A model generated the notes under the pieces. The model saw only the letters and a list, made by a program, of their open reading frames with translations, had not been told where the DNA came from and did no database searches. From Thiomicrorhabdus lithotrophica (GTDB taxonomy: Bacteria > Pseudomonadota > Gammaproteobacteria > Thiomicrospirales > Thiomicrospiraceae): 64,000 bases of DNA. Every line of letters begins with the position of its first letter. The stretch's first letter is position 1. The position numbers were made by a program, and so were the translations under genes. The stretch is from NCBI RefSeq assembly GCF_029201445.1, contig NZ_CP102381.1:1302001-1366000 (forward strand). Reading direction: 5' to 3'. Below, one piece after another: positions 37,852-47,548 of this stretch.

Positions 37852-38109
37852 TTAAATCTTGTCAGCCTTGACTAACTCTGTGAATTTTTCATAAAGGGTG
37901 TCGTGGTCTTCCACCCTTTCTGGGTCCGTAATAATCACATCTAATGGGCACACACTGATACAGGTTGGGTTATCATAAAACCCTATACACTCAGTGCATA
38001 AATCTGGATTAATCTCGTAGATTTTATCACCCATATAAATCGCTTTATTTGGGCACTCCGGCTCACACATGTCGCAGTTTATACAGCCTTTAAGAATCTT
38101 TAATGCCAT
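37852..38109 (-). CDS. yfhL: YfhL-type 2[4Fe-4S] ferredoxin
   Basis: An 85-residue ferredoxin. The first cluster motif is CINCDMCEPECP near residues 10-21; the second, CTECIGFYDNPTCISVCP, has the enlarged spacing of the Alvin-type ferredoxins. It is six bases downstream of trhP, so both are co-translated, suggesting it supplies electrons or clusters to TrhP. That link is inference from the gene order. Confidence 0.93.
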   Translation of the reverse strand: MALKILKGCINCDMCEPECPNKAIYMGDKIYEINPDLCTECIGFYDNPTCISVCPLDVIITDPERVEDHDTLYEKFTELVKADKI

Positions 38110-38115
38110 ACAGGT

Positions 38116-39645
38116 TTATCCGTTCGCCTTCGCTGCACTGCGATTTACCTTATCTAATGCTTCCTGGTCTTCTTTTACTTTTTTGGCTGCCGCATCACGC
38201 TTTACATCGCCGCCCCAAGATTCATTACGCATAACTAAACAAAACTTCAGAACAGACTCATCTAAGTCTTTAAAAGGGTTAGGAATTCGTACAATCCACC
38301 CCGAACCCTTTGCACAATCAACCACTTCATCATGATGTGTCTGCATATGGTCTAACACCAAAGAAACATTGCCTGCGGGGCTCATAATTTCCAAAGAGTC
38401 CCCTACACAGAATTTGTTTTTAACATCAATTTCTAAGAACGATTTTCCATCACGCTCAATCACATCCGTTACTTCACCTACAAAACGCTGGTGATCTGAC
38501 TTAGATACACCGTATTCATAGTTTTGATATTCAGAGTGAACATGACGGCGTAAGAAACCTTCAGTATAACCACGACTAGCTAAACTTTCTAAATCGGTTA
38601 ATAGAGACTGGTCAAATTCTTTGCCCTCTAACGCATCATCAATCGCTTTACGGTAAACCTGTGCGGTTCTAGCAACATAGTAATGTGACTTGGTACGGCC
38701 TTCGATTTTTAATGAATGCACACCCATATCCACCAATTCAGGAATCAACTCAACAGCACGTAAATCTTTCGAGTTCATGATGTAAGTACCATGTTCATCT
38801 TCAAAAGCAGGCATTAACTCACCAGGACGACCTTCTTCTTCTAGCAGCATTGCCACATCAGTGGTTGCGCCAACACCTAACGTTGGTTCTGGACTGTTTA
38901 TCTCTATTTCAGGTGCTGATCTATCTGTACTACCGGTTAAATCGGTAATATTTGCAACTTCAATTCGCGGAGTACCTACTACATCACCCGTTTCATCTTC
39001 TTTTGCTTCATATGTGTTGTAGTTCCAACGACATGCATTAGTACATGTACCTTGGTTAGCATCGCGTTTATTGATATAGCCAGATAACAAACAACGACCA
39101 GAGTAAGCAATACACAAAGCACCATGGACAAATACTTCAAGCTCCATCTCTGGAACTTTCTCACGAATTTCACGAATTTCAGTAATAGAAAGTTCACGAG
39201 ATAACACGACACGGCGAACACCATTTTGATACCAAAACTTCACCGTTGCCCAGTTAACCGCGTTGGATTGAACCGACAGGTGAATCTCTTGTTCTGGAAA
39301 TTTCTCATGAACCATGGCGATTAGCCCAGGGTCAGACATGATTAAAGCATCAGGCTTCATCGCAATCACAGGTTCAATGTCTTTCATGTAGGTATTTACT
39401 TTAGAGTTATGTGCTGCAATATTACTCACCACATAAAACTTCTTGCCTAACTCATGGGCACGAGCAATACCCTTTGCCAAATTTTCTTCATCAAATTCAT
39501 TATTTCTTACACGTAAGCTGTAACGAGGCTGCCCTGCATAAACTGCATCTGCTCCATAAGCAAAAGCATATTCCATGTTTTTGGTGGTGCCGGCTGGCGA
39601 CAAAAGTTCTGATACAACACGTGTATTAAGGTTGTCTGCTTTCAA
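38116..39645 (-). CDS. trhP: tRNA 5-hydroxyuridine synthase TrhP (YegQ, U32 family)
   Basis: TrhP hydroxylates U34 of some tRNAs, using prephenate and an Fe-S-dependent chemistry. The U32 signature EVFVHGALCIAYSGRC lies near residues 172-187, with Cys residues in GTCTNACRW. The 509-residue chain is longer than E. coli YegQ (about 450), because of an acidic insertion at about residues 212-275. The start is TTG at 39645, supported by AGGAG seven bases upstream. Confidence 0.9.
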   Translation of the reverse strand: MKADNLNTRVVSELLSPAGTTKNMEYAFAYGADAVYAGQPRYSLRVRNNEFDEENLAKGIARAHELGKKFYVVSNIAAHNSKVNTYMKDIEPVIAMKPDALIMSDPGLIAMVHEKFPEQEIHLSVQSNAVNWATVKFWYQNGVRRVVLSRELSITEIREIREKVPEMELEVFVHGALCIAYSGRCLLSGYINKRDANQGTCTNACRWNYNTYEAKEDETGDVVGTPRIEVANITDLTGSTDRSAPEIEINSPEPTLGVGATTDVAMLLEEEGRPGELMPAFEDEHGTYIMNSKDLRAVELIPELVDMGVHSLKIEGRTKSHYYVARTAQVYRKAIDDALEGKEFDQSLLTDLESLASRGYTEGFLRRHVHSEYQNYEYGVSKSDHQRFVGEVTDVIERDGKSFLEIDVKNKFCVGDSLEIMSPAGNVSLVLDHMQTHHDEVVDCAKGSGWIVRIPNPFKDLDESVLKFCLVMRNESWGGDVKRDAAAKKVKEDQEALDKVNRSAAKANG

Positions 39646-39690
39646 GGCAAATCTCCTAAAATAATGAATTTAATTAATTGAGGCGGTATT

Positions 39691-40191
39691 CTATACTAAA
39701 TGTGATAATTTTTCTTGCCAAAACAACCGTTTATCTTCTACGGTTATTGATGCATTCGCTGGACTGGTTGAAGGTAAAACAATATATTGAATATGATTAG
39801 GAATTTTTTGTTGTTTTAGCACGTAACGTTTAAAAAGCTGCTCTGCCTTTTTACCATTAAAACAGATGGTATTAATCTTTTCATGATTTGCAAGAAAGCT
39901 TTCAAAATCATTTGCTTGAGGGCTTTTAATCGCACTATCTAGGCTCCCTTGCCTATCACAACTCTCTAAAACATCCCAAACTGCCAGGCCTGTTTGATTC
40001 ACGAGAGCTATTTTGTCTTCAATCGTATTGATAGGCATATTGACTAAAGATTGCATAATTGTCCAAAATGCATTTCTAGGGTGTGCGTAATAAAAAGCTT
40101 GATTAAGCGACTCAACACTTGGCATTGTGCCCAATATTAACAACTTTGGATTAGCAGAAATAATAGGCTTAAAACCTAAACAATATGTCAT
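39691..40191 (-). CDS. DNA-deoxyinosine glycosylase-like protein (UDG superfamily, family 6)
   Basis: A 166-residue UDG-fold protein. LLILGTMPSVESL supplies the GxxPS motif, followed by FYYAHPRNAFW, and the LPSTSPAN segment supplies the second motif. This pattern belongs to the hypoxanthine-DNA glycosylase branch, which removes deaminated adenine. The gene stands alone. Activity on uracil or other lesions is possible. Confidence 0.85.
   Translation of the reverse strand: MTYCLGFKPIISANPKLLILGTMPSVESLNQAFYYAHPRNAFWTIMQSLVNMPINTIEDKIALVNQTGLAVWDVLESCDRQGSLDSAIKSPQANDFESFLANHEKINTICFNGKKAEQLFKRYVLKQQKIPNHIQYIVLPSTSPANASITVEDKRLFWQEKLSHLV
39983..39992. repeat. CAGGCCTG palindrome, coding copy in glycosylase gene
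   Basis: GCCAGGCCTG context, read in the xGL frame (QTGLAVW). Confidence 0.75.
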
Positions 40192-40399
40192 TAGATTCTC
40201 TCTAATTTCAATAAATTAGTTATTTTATCTCATTGATTAACAATAAAATAAAACAATATGAGTCTAATGAAACGATAAGTCTTTTTAAGCACTAAATAAA
40301 CTCCATTTAATAAGTAATTTTTCTATATGGCATCCTCAAAAGTAGGTTACTATTAACTGAACAAATAGCTGTATATGTTAAGAATCAACAGGAAAATGA

Positions 40400-43120
40400 A
40401 TGTTTTTTAAAAATACAAAATGGGTATATTTAATACTATTAATACAGCTAAGCCTACCCAACCTTACTCAGGCTAACGAAAAAATCACTATTGGTATCTT
40501 GGCTTTTCGACCAATACCTCAGGTAGAAGCTCAATGGAAACCACTTGCGGATTACCTAAGTACTTCCATTCAAGGTTTTGAGTTTACAATCAAACCTTTA
40601 AATTACACCCAACTCGAGTTCTCAGTAGAAAATAAAACTATCGATTTTGTGTTCACCAACTCATCCCATTTTGTTCAACTCGCCCACAAAACGTCTTTAT
40701 CTTCTCCTCTCGCAACACTTATCAACATCAAAAACAATCAGCCTATTAGGAGTTTTGCAGGCGCGATTCTTGTTCACTATGACAACACTGATATTCAAAC
40801 CTTAAGCGACTTAGTCGGTAAAAAAATAGCAACACCCTCTATAAAGTCGTTTGGCGGCTATAAAATGCAAGCTTTTGAACTATATAAAGCGGGCATAAGA
40901 GTCCCTGAAGAAATTGAAACAATCGAAACGTCAATGCCGCACGACAAGGCGTTATTTGCCGTTATTAATGGTGAAGCGGATGCCGCTTTTGTTCGTAGTG
41001 GACTACTAGAAAGTATGGAAAACCAAGGGATTATCAAACCAAACCAAGTAAGAGTTTTAAAACCAACTGTTGATTCCGAGTTTCCATTCTTAACGTCAAC
41101 AAGGCTTTATCCAGAGTGGCCTTTTGCCGCAATGCCACATGTTGAAGAAGCTTTAGCTGGTCGTGTTACTGGCGCATTATTAACCTTAACTCACAATAGT
41201 GACATCACTAAAGCAATCAACATTTATGGCTTTAGAGTTCCTGCAGATTACGAGCCTGTTCGTCAAGTTCTGCGTACACTAAAAGTCTATCCTTTTGATA
41301 AAGTTCATGAAATAACTTTTTATGACCTTTGGAACCAACGTCGCGCTGAAATTATTGGTTTAGTGGTCATGCTTAGTATTATCATGATCTTAGCCGTAAT
41401 GATTTTAGCCTTTAACCGTCGTTTAAAGGAAAGTTATGATGAGCTCTCTAAAAACCATGAATCACTCAGAATAGCCGCTGTAGCCTTTGATACTCAAGAA
41501 GCAATTTTTATAACCGACCATAATGAAAAAATAATTCGTGTAAACAAGTCATTTACTCGCATCACGGGCTATTCTGCTGAAGAAGCTATCGGCCAGTTAC
41601 CATGTATTTTGCAATCTGGGAAACAGGATACGAGTTTTTACAACGAAATTTGGGTTGAATTAAAAGCAAAAGGTTACTGGCAAGGAGAAGCTTGGAATAA
41701 ACGAAAAAATGGAGAAACTTTTCCAGTTGGACAAACGATTACTGCCATTAAAGATGAAAAAGGACTTGTGACTCACTATCTATTCACGTTTGATGACATA
41801 ACAGTCTTTAAAGAAAATGAAGCCCGTATCAATAAGCTCGCTTTCTACGACCCTTTAACAGGCCTGGCTAATCGGCGTTTACTCAACGAACGTTTACACC
41901 AGGCTCGAGCGCATAGCACGCGTAATAAAGATTATTTTGCCCTACTCTTTATTGACTTAGACCACTTTAAAACCCTAAATGATACCTTAGGTCACGATAT
42001 TGGAGATTCTCTACTCGTACAAGTTGGCAAACGACTATCAGAGTCAATTCGTGAGTGCGATACCGTATCGAGGACCGGTGGAGATGAGTTTGTTATCTTG
42101 CTTGAAGAGCTTGCTCCACCCCGTGAGAATGGAGCACAACACGCTAAATTAATTGCAGATAAAGTATTGAATCATCTTGCTATCCCTTTCATGCTTAAAA
42201 ACCATAAACAGCCAATAACGGCAAGTATTGGTATAAGTTTATACACGGATCACAATGAAACCATAGATGAAATGATGGTTCGTTCAGATTTAGCCATGTA
42301 CCACGCCAAGTCTTCTGGTAGAAACACCGTTAGTTTCTTTGACCCTAGCATGCAACAAGCAATTCAGAAACGGAGCTTATTAGAAAGAGACCTAAGAAAC
42401 GCCATTCTAAATAATGAGTTTATTCTCTACTACCAACCTAAAGTAGATGTAACTGAACATGTTATAGGTTACGAGGCTTTAATTCGCTGGCAACACTCTC
42501 AACAAGGCTTATTACCACCAGCTGAATTTATTCAGGTTGCTGAAGAATGTGGTCAAATCATTAACATTGGAACATGGGTTCTCCGACAGGCGTGTTTACA
42601 ATTAAGTCTATGGGCTCAATCGGACAAAACACAACATCTGAGCATCGCAATTAACATTAGCGAACAACAAGTGAGCCAAGACAACTTTGTTGAAACCATC
42701 ATTCAAGCTATAGATGAATTTGATTGTCCACCAGAAAAACTAGAACTAGAAATAACCGAAAGCCTTTTAATGAAAGATATGTTAGAAGTAATTTCTAAAA
42801 TCAACCAACTTAAAGAAAAGGGAATTTCATTTGCTATTGATGATTTTGGGACAGGTTACTCATCCTTAAATTATTTAAAGCAACTTCCTATAGACTGGCT
42901 TAAAATAGATCGCTCTTTTGTACATGACATGCTTAATGATACAAATGATGAGGCAATCGTAAAAACGATTATCGCTCTATCCAAAACTTTAGGGATAAAG
43001 TTGATTGCTGAGGGAGTAGAAACGAAAGCCCAGCAAGAATTTCTTATCCATTTAGGTTGTCCTATATTGCAAGGTAATTTATTTAGTAAACCGCTTCCAT
43101 TGGAACAGCTCGGCATTTAA
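40400..43120 (+). CDS. PhnD-type sensor/PAS/GGDEF/EAL c-di-GMP enzyme
   Basis: A 906-residue membrane protein. A signal peptide is followed by a periplasmic PhnD-like binding domain (about 25-290), one helix (about 315-337), PAS with PAC (about 355-470), GGDEF (about 480-645) and EAL (about 660-906). The GGDEF motif is intact (near 559), with an RxxD I-site five residues before it. EAL is intact (YEALIRW near 690), with DDFGTGYSSL and the metal-site motifs present, so both making and breaking c-di-GMP are possible. A PhnD-type domain suggests ligand-controlled activity. The next gene, 56 bases on, is a diguanylate cyclase. Confidence 0.93.
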   Translation: MFFKNTKWVYLILLIQLSLPNLTQANEKITIGILAFRPIPQVEAQWKPLADYLSTSIQGFEFTIKPLNYTQLEFSVENKTIDFVFTNSSHFVQLAHKTSLSSPLATLINIKNNQPIRSFAGAILVHYDNTDIQTLSDLVGKKIATPSIKSFGGYKMQAFELYKAGIRVPEEIETIETSMPHDKALFAVINGEADAAFVRSGLLESMENQGIIKPNQVRVLKPTVDSEFPFLTSTRLYPEWPFAAMPHVEEALAGRVTGALLTLTHNSDITKAINIYGFRVPADYEPVRQVLRTLKVYPFDKVHEITFYDLWNQRRAEIIGLVVMLSIIMILAVMILAFNRRLKESYDELSKNHESLRIAAVAFDTQEAIFITDHNEKIIRVNKSFTRITGYSAEEAIGQLPCILQSGKQDTSFYNEIWVELKAKGYWQGEAWNKRKNGETFPVGQTITAIKDEKGLVTHYLFTFDDITVFKENEARINKLAFYDPLTGLANRRLLNERLHQARAHSTRNKDYFALLFIDLDHFKTLNDTLGHDIGDSLLVQVGKRLSESIRECDTVSRTGGDEFVILLEELAPPRENGAQHAKLIADKVLNHLAIPFMLKNHKQPITASIGISLYTDHNETIDEMMVRSDLAMYHAKSSGRNTVSFFDPSMQQAIQKRSLLERDLRNAILNNEFILYYQPKVDVTEHVIGYEALIRWQHSQQGLLPPAEFIQVAEECGQIINIGTWVLRQACLQLSLWAQSDKTQHLSIAINISEQQVSQDNFVETIIQAIDEFDCPPEKLELEITESLLMKDMLEVISKINQLKEKGISFAIDDFGTGYSSLNYLKQLPIDWLKIDRSFVHDMLNDTNDEAIVKTIIALSKTLGIKLIAEGVETKAQQEFLIHLGCPILQGNLFSKPLPLEQLGI
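41859..41866. repeat. CAGGCCTG palindrome, coding copy in GGDEF domain
   Basis: In the xGL frame, encoding the conserved TGLANRR of the GGDEF domain. Confidence 0.6.
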
Positions 43121-43175
43121 ATCAAGGCCGTGATATCATTTACCATAATAAAAAATTAAAAAGTATCCTTAGAAT

Positions 43176-44285
43176 ATGTTTTCTTTCATTAAAGACTATT
43201 ATCAACATCTACTAGCGCCTAACGAAGCGATTAACGATTCGAAAGAATATCGTCGATTAATACTTGTTAGATTTATTTTAGGGGTAACGGCTAGTCTACT
43301 ATTATTCTTTTCTTTCATTCATACCTTTGTTCTCGTTGAGCCAAGCAAAGTAGTTGCTCTCATCGACTTTTTAGGTGCTTTAGCAACAGCATTTGCCTTA
43401 ATCAATCTAAAAACAGTTCAAAAAATTGATCAAGCGGCATTCATTGGTACAACTAGCTTATTGCTGTTTTTTATCTCATTTGTCTACCTAAACCAAAACG
43501 ATAGTTTCGGCCTGATTTGGACGATATTTTTTCCTATCATTGCACTTACCATTAACACGACTCATCGAGGTTTAATCTTTTCGCTTTTATTCTTAATCGC
43601 AACAAGCGTCATCTCATTTCAAGGAATTGGTGAATGGCAAAATGGTATATGGGATTTAAAAAGTTTCTTGCGTTTAAATGTTGCTCTCTCAATGATTATT
43701 TTAATCATGTATATTCATGAAGTCGCAATGGATAAAGCACAAAAATATGAACAAGATTCTTTAAGTGTATTAGAAGAACTCTCTTTAAATGATGCTTTAA
43801 CGGGTATTGCAAATCGTCGCCGTATAAACAACTTGCTTGATAATGAGTATGAAAGAGCACAACGTTATCAAACTCCATTTAGTATTGTGCTTTTTGATAT
43901 TGATCACTTTAAAAAAATTAATGATACCTACGGCCATCTAGTGGGTGACAACACCTTAAAAAAACTATCTAAATTAGTTAATGAAACTATCCGTAAAACA
44001 GAAATTGTTGGTCGCTGGGGTGGAGAAGAATTTATTCTAATACTGCCTGAAACAAATATAAACAGCGGTTTTTTAGTCGCTGAAAAAATTCGCAAAATAA
44101 TTAGTAAAACTAAATTCAAAGACCTACGTGATAGCTTAACTTGTAGTTTTGGTGTTTCAGAATACCAGCAAGGATTTTCTTTAGATGAATTAATAGAACA
44201 AGCTGACCAAGCGCTATATAAAGCAAAAGAAAATGGGCGTAATATGGTTACAGTTTATGGTCATAAAGAATACAACGTTGAATAA
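43176..44285 (+). CDS. Membrane-bound diguanylate cyclase
   Basis: A 369-residue protein with about six helices in the first 190 residues and a C-terminal GGDEF domain. The motif is GGEEF (near residue 281), a catalytically competent variant. Five residues before it the usual I-site RxxD reads RKTE, so product inhibition may be altered. It follows the GGDEF-EAL gene on the same strand, and a bidirectional terminator closes the unit. Confidence 0.92.
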   Translation: MFSFIKDYYQHLLAPNEAINDSKEYRRLILVRFILGVTASLLLFFSFIHTFVLVEPSKVVALIDFLGALATAFALINLKTVQKIDQAAFIGTTSLLLFFISFVYLNQNDSFGLIWTIFFPIIALTINTTHRGLIFSLLFLIATSVISFQGIGEWQNGIWDLKSFLRLNVALSMIILIMYIHEVAMDKAQKYEQDSLSVLEELSLNDALTGIANRRRINNLLDNEYERAQRYQTPFSIVLFDIDHFKKINDTYGHLVGDNTLKKLSKLVNETIRKTEIVGRWGGEEFILILPETNINSGFLVAEKIRKIISKTKFKDLRDSLTCSFGVSEYQQGFSLDELIEQADQALYKAKENGRNMVTVYGHKEYNVE

Positions 44286-44348
44286 ATAACATCTATTTAC
44301 TTCTTATAATTTTGAACAACTTACTTTTGCAAGCTCGTTTTTAAAATT

Positions 44349-44389
44349 AAAAAAGGCGCTAAAATTCCAATGAATTTTAGCGCCTTTTT
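44349..44389. terminator. Bidirectional terminator between the cyclase gene and rimO
   Basis: A-run then GGCGCTAAAATT pairs with AATTTTAGCGCC, then a T-run; usable from both strands. Confidence 0.92.
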
Positions 44390-44419
44390 ATATCTAAACT
44401 TTAGTTTGTTATGAAATAT

Positions 44420-45793
44420 CTAACCTAGTTCAATATATGAAGCTTCTTGTTTAACAAACTCATCAATAGGCTTCGCCCATAAGTCATATTCATCTGCGCC
44501 AATAATTTCCACATTAACAAATTGCCCAGGTTCAAGATGAAAAGCATCGTCAATAAATACCATGCCATCAATTTCTGGCGCATCAGCCATCGAACGAGCT
44601 ACCGCTCCTTTATCATCAATATCATCAACCAAGACCTTCATAATCTTACCGACTTTAGCCTGCATCTTTTTAGCACTAATGCTCTGCTGAAGCTGCATAA
44701 AGCGGTCAAAACGTTCTTGTTTAATTTCGTCAGGCACTTGTTCAGCAATCTCATTAGCTGTCGCACCCTCTACTGGTGAATACTGAAAGCAGCCAACACG
44801 ATCTAGTTGGGCAGCTTCTAAAAAGTCTAATAAGTCTTGAAACTCTTCATCTGTCTCACCCGGAAAACCAACAATAAAAGTTGAACGAATCGTTAAATCA
44901 GGTACCGCTTGACGCCATTTATTAATACGTTCAAGTGTTTTTTCTACGTTACCCGGGCGCTTCATCGCTTTTAAAACACGAGGATTCGCGTGCTGTAGTG
45001 GCATGTCTAAATAAGGCAAAATCTTACCTTCAGCCATCAACGGAATCACTTCTTCAACGTTTGGGTATGGATAAACATAATGCAATCTCACCCAAAACTC
45101 ATCTACTCCACCCATCTCACCTAAGGCTTCAGACAAACCGACCATTGAGGTTTTTGTTGGACGCCCTTCTGCAAATTCGGTCTTGTACTTTACGTCCACC
45201 CCATAAGCCGCAGTATCCTGCGAGACAACTAACAGCTCTTTAACTCCCGCCTCTTTTAGACGCTTAGCTTCATTGATTACATCAGCAACAGGGCGACTCA
45301 CTAAGTCACCACGCATAGATGGAATAATGCAGAATGTACAACGATGGTTACAGCCTTCAGAGATTTTTAGATAAGCAAAGTGTTTCGGCGTTAATTTAAT
45401 TCCTTGTGGAGGTACTAAATCTACAAACGGATTATGTTTTGGTGGCTCAATAACGTTATGTACCGCCGTTAATACTTCCTCATAAGCAGCAGGACCTGAT
45501 ACCGCTAGAACCTTAGGGTGTATTTCTGTTATTTGATCCTCTCTGGCACCTAAGCAACCAGTAACAATAACCTTACCATTCTCTTCTAGAGCTTCACCAA
45601 TCGTGTCTAAAGACTCTTGCACCGCGCTATCAATAAAACCGCAGGTGTTCACAATCACAGTGTCCGCATCTTGATAGCTATTGGTTAGCTGATAACCTTC
45701 AGTTCTCAACTGAGTCAAAATACGTTCACTATCGACCGTTGCTTTGGGACACCCTAAACTAATGACTCCGACTGTTGGCTGAGATTTAGACAT
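44420..45793 (-). CDS. rimO: Ribosomal protein S12 methylthiotransferase RimO
   Basis: RimO adds a methylthio group to an Asp of ribosomal protein S12. The 457-residue protein shows the N-terminal MTTase domain ([27 protein letters not shown]), the radical-SAM CNHRCTFC motif near residue 148 and a C-terminal TRAM domain. The two [4Fe-4S] clusters would be bound by these six Cys. ATG 45793 is preferred to a GTG twelve bases upstream. Confidence 0.96.
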   Translation of the reverse strand: MSKSQPTVGVISLGCPKATVDSERILTQLRTEGYQLTNSYQDADTVIVNTCGFIDSAVQESLDTIGEALEENGKVIVTGCLGAREDQITEIHPKVLAVSGPAAYEEVLTAVHNVIEPPKHNPFVDLVPPQGIKLTPKHFAYLKISEGCNHRCTFCIIPSMRGDLVSRPVADVINEAKRLKEAGVKELLVVSQDTAAYGVDVKYKTEFAEGRPTKTSMVGLSEALGEMGGVDEFWVRLHYVYPYPNVEEVIPLMAEGKILPYLDMPLQHANPRVLKAMKRPGNVEKTLERINKWRQAVPDLTIRSTFIVGFPGETDEEFQDLLDFLEAAQLDRVGCFQYSPVEGATANEIAEQVPDEIKQERFDRFMQLQQSISAKKMQAKVGKIMKVLVDDIDDKGAVARSMADAPEIDGMVFIDDAFHLEPGQFVNVEIIGADEYDLWAKPIDEFVKQEASYIELG

Positions 45794-45896
45794 AATACCG
45801 CTCACTTAAATTTTGTAATTGGCGTATTTTAACTGATAAAGCAGAACTCACCAAAAATTAGCTTGCAATAAATTAGCCAGTATAAAATTTTAACTA

Positions 45897-46154
45897 TTAA
45901 CGCTTGTTAACGATACTATTGGCAAGTATGGATATTGATGGTTTAATCTCTTTTGAATAAAGACTTAATTCCTCACCACATAGATCCTGCATCGAACATT
46001 TATAGCAATCTCTAGGGGTACATAATGCTAAGCAATATTCTCTAATAAGGTTTCGACTATCATTGTTCAAACAAGTAATATCACTTGGATGTAATGCCTT
46101 TAATACTAATAACTCCTTTAAAACCTTTTCAGGTATTTGAATTTGAACATTCAT
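45897..46154 (-). CDS. Small Cys-rich protein of unknown function
   Basis: An 85-residue protein with six Cys, five of them in a cluster C-x3-C-x4-C-x2-C-x5-C (CLALCTPRDCYKCSMQDLC, about residues 41-59). This could bind a metal or Fe-S cluster. No signal peptide is seen. ATG 46154 has AAGGAG upstream and is preferred to GTG 46160. It is divergent from the porin-like gene, with a possible Fur site between them. I do not recognise the family. Confidence 0.65.
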   Translation of the reverse strand: MNVQIQIPEKVLKELLVLKALHPSDITCLNNDSRNLIREYCLALCTPRDCYKCSMQDLCGEELSLYSKEIKPSISILANSIVNKR

Positions 46155-46252
46155 AACCACTCCTTCTAAAATCTATTTTCAATTTAATAAAATCCAATAT
46201 TAAGGTTAAGCGCTTTGACCTTTCTAAAACAAATCCTACCACAAAACATTAA

Positions 46253-46275
46253 TACAAATCATTATCATTTAGATT
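46253..46275. promoter_or_regulatory. Possible Fur box
   Basis: TACAAATCATTATCATTTAG resembles the Fur hexamer array (repeated NATWAT-type units, reverse GATAATGATT), in the divergent region between the Cys-rich protein and the porin-like gene. The match is partial. Confidence 0.4.
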
Positions 46276-46358
46276 GATATTTATATCTACAAGTGCATAA
46301 TAGTCAAACACAAAAACTTAGATTATCAATTTAAATGTCTAGATAGGTAGATAATGAC

Positions 46359-47489
46359 ATGACAAACCTCAAACTACTGAAGAAAATACTGTTCATATTC
46401 ATTTCCATCATGGGTTTCACCTACAGCACAAAAAGCATGGCTAACACTTCCATCCCTCTTAACACTGAGCTTGGTATTAACTTGATTCATCAACACACTT
46501 CAGATAGCCAAATTACCCCAGAAACAACCTTTTCTGTTGACTTAAGCATTGAATATGCATTTTCCGAAACTGACTTAATTGGTTTACATATCGAAGGGTC
46601 GAGCACACCTCAAAAAGAAGGCTTATCCAGCACTATTCTTGACAGCAACGCAGATAGTTCTTCAGCGATTGACCATGCAGATAATGGTCGCATACAAGTT
46701 TCACAACTTTTTTATCAATCTACACATCAAAATAACAAACGGTTCACTATTGGCTTATTAGATGTTACAAGCTTCTTAGATAGCTCTCTAATCGTAAATG
46801 ACGAAAACCAGCAGTTCATTACCCCTTCTCTTGTGAACAACCCTGTTATTGATTTTCCAGATTATGTCATTGGTTTAGCCTACGAATCCAACCTTGTAAA
46901 AAATATCACTTCCACGGTATTTATATCTTCCACACATGGCATAGCAGATAATCAAAGTCGCAATTACGCAAACTTATTTGAAGTACAAAAGGATGAAAAA
47001 GGGTTATTCAGCGCTGCTGAAATTCAATATATTAATCAAGACTGGCTTATTAACGGTGGGATTTGGCTACACAATGGCAATCATGAAGCGCTGGATGACA
47101 ATACAAAAATAGATTTATCCAATTACGGCATCTATTCAAATATAAACAGAATAGTAGGAAACCATACACTTGGTTTTAGAGCGGGTTTAGCCAATCCAAA
47201 AGTTTCCATTGCAAGTGAATTTATCTCTCTTGCCTATCAGTATTCAACTAAACAAACAATATTCGGATTAGGGTACAGTAAGATTATAACTTCAGGCTTT
47301 AATGAAGATGAAACATTAAAAAATAACCAAGAGATGATTGAGCTTTATAGCAAATATGAACTCAATGAAAACCTGTCATTAACACCAACGATTCAATTAT
47401 ATAAAAATCCACAAATCGATACGACTCTTGTAAAGAAAGTACCCAATAACCTCTTCAATCTGAGCTTAAGGCTAAACTATCAGTTTTAA
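46359..47489 (+). CDS. Outer-membrane porin-like protein, unassigned
   Basis: A 376-residue protein with a signal peptide (cleavage near SMA-NTS, residue 28). The mature part alternates polar and hydrophobic residues through many short strands, with interstrand turns rich in Asn and Asp, and ends in F (LRLNYQF), as outer-membrane barrels do. It resembles OprB-like carbohydrate porins in general shape, but I cannot name its substrate. A Fur-like site upstream would hint at iron-linked expression. Confidence 0.7.
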   Translation: MTNLKLLKKILFIFISIMGFTYSTKSMANTSIPLNTELGINLIHQHTSDSQITPETTFSVDLSIEYAFSETDLIGLHIEGSSTPQKEGLSSTILDSNADSSSAIDHADNGRIQVSQLFYQSTHQNNKRFTIGLLDVTSFLDSSLIVNDENQQFITPSLVNNPVIDFPDYVIGLAYESNLVKNITSTVFISSTHGIADNQSRNYANLFEVQKDEKGLFSAAEIQYINQDWLINGGIWLHNGNHEALDDNTKIDLSNYGIYSNINRIVGNHTLGFRAGLANPKVSIASEFISLAYQYSTKQTIFGLGYSKIITSGFNEDETLKNNQEMIELYSKYELNENLSLTPTIQLYKNPQIDTTLVKKVPNNLFNLSLRLNYQF

Positions 47490-47501
47490 ATAGTAAAAAA
47501 A

Positions 47502-47523
47502 GAGTTACCAGGCCTGGTAACTC
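47502..47523. terminator. 22-base palindrome on TTACCAGGCCTGGTAA with A- and T-runs: bidirectional terminator
   Basis: The 16-mer (47505-47520) is extended by GAG and CTC to a 22-base perfect palindrome, preceded by seven A residues and followed by CTTTTG. It lies between the porin-like gene and hemJ (convergent), so it probably terminates both. Confidence 0.85.
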
Positions 47524-47548
47524 CTTTTGAATCAATTCATAATTGAAT

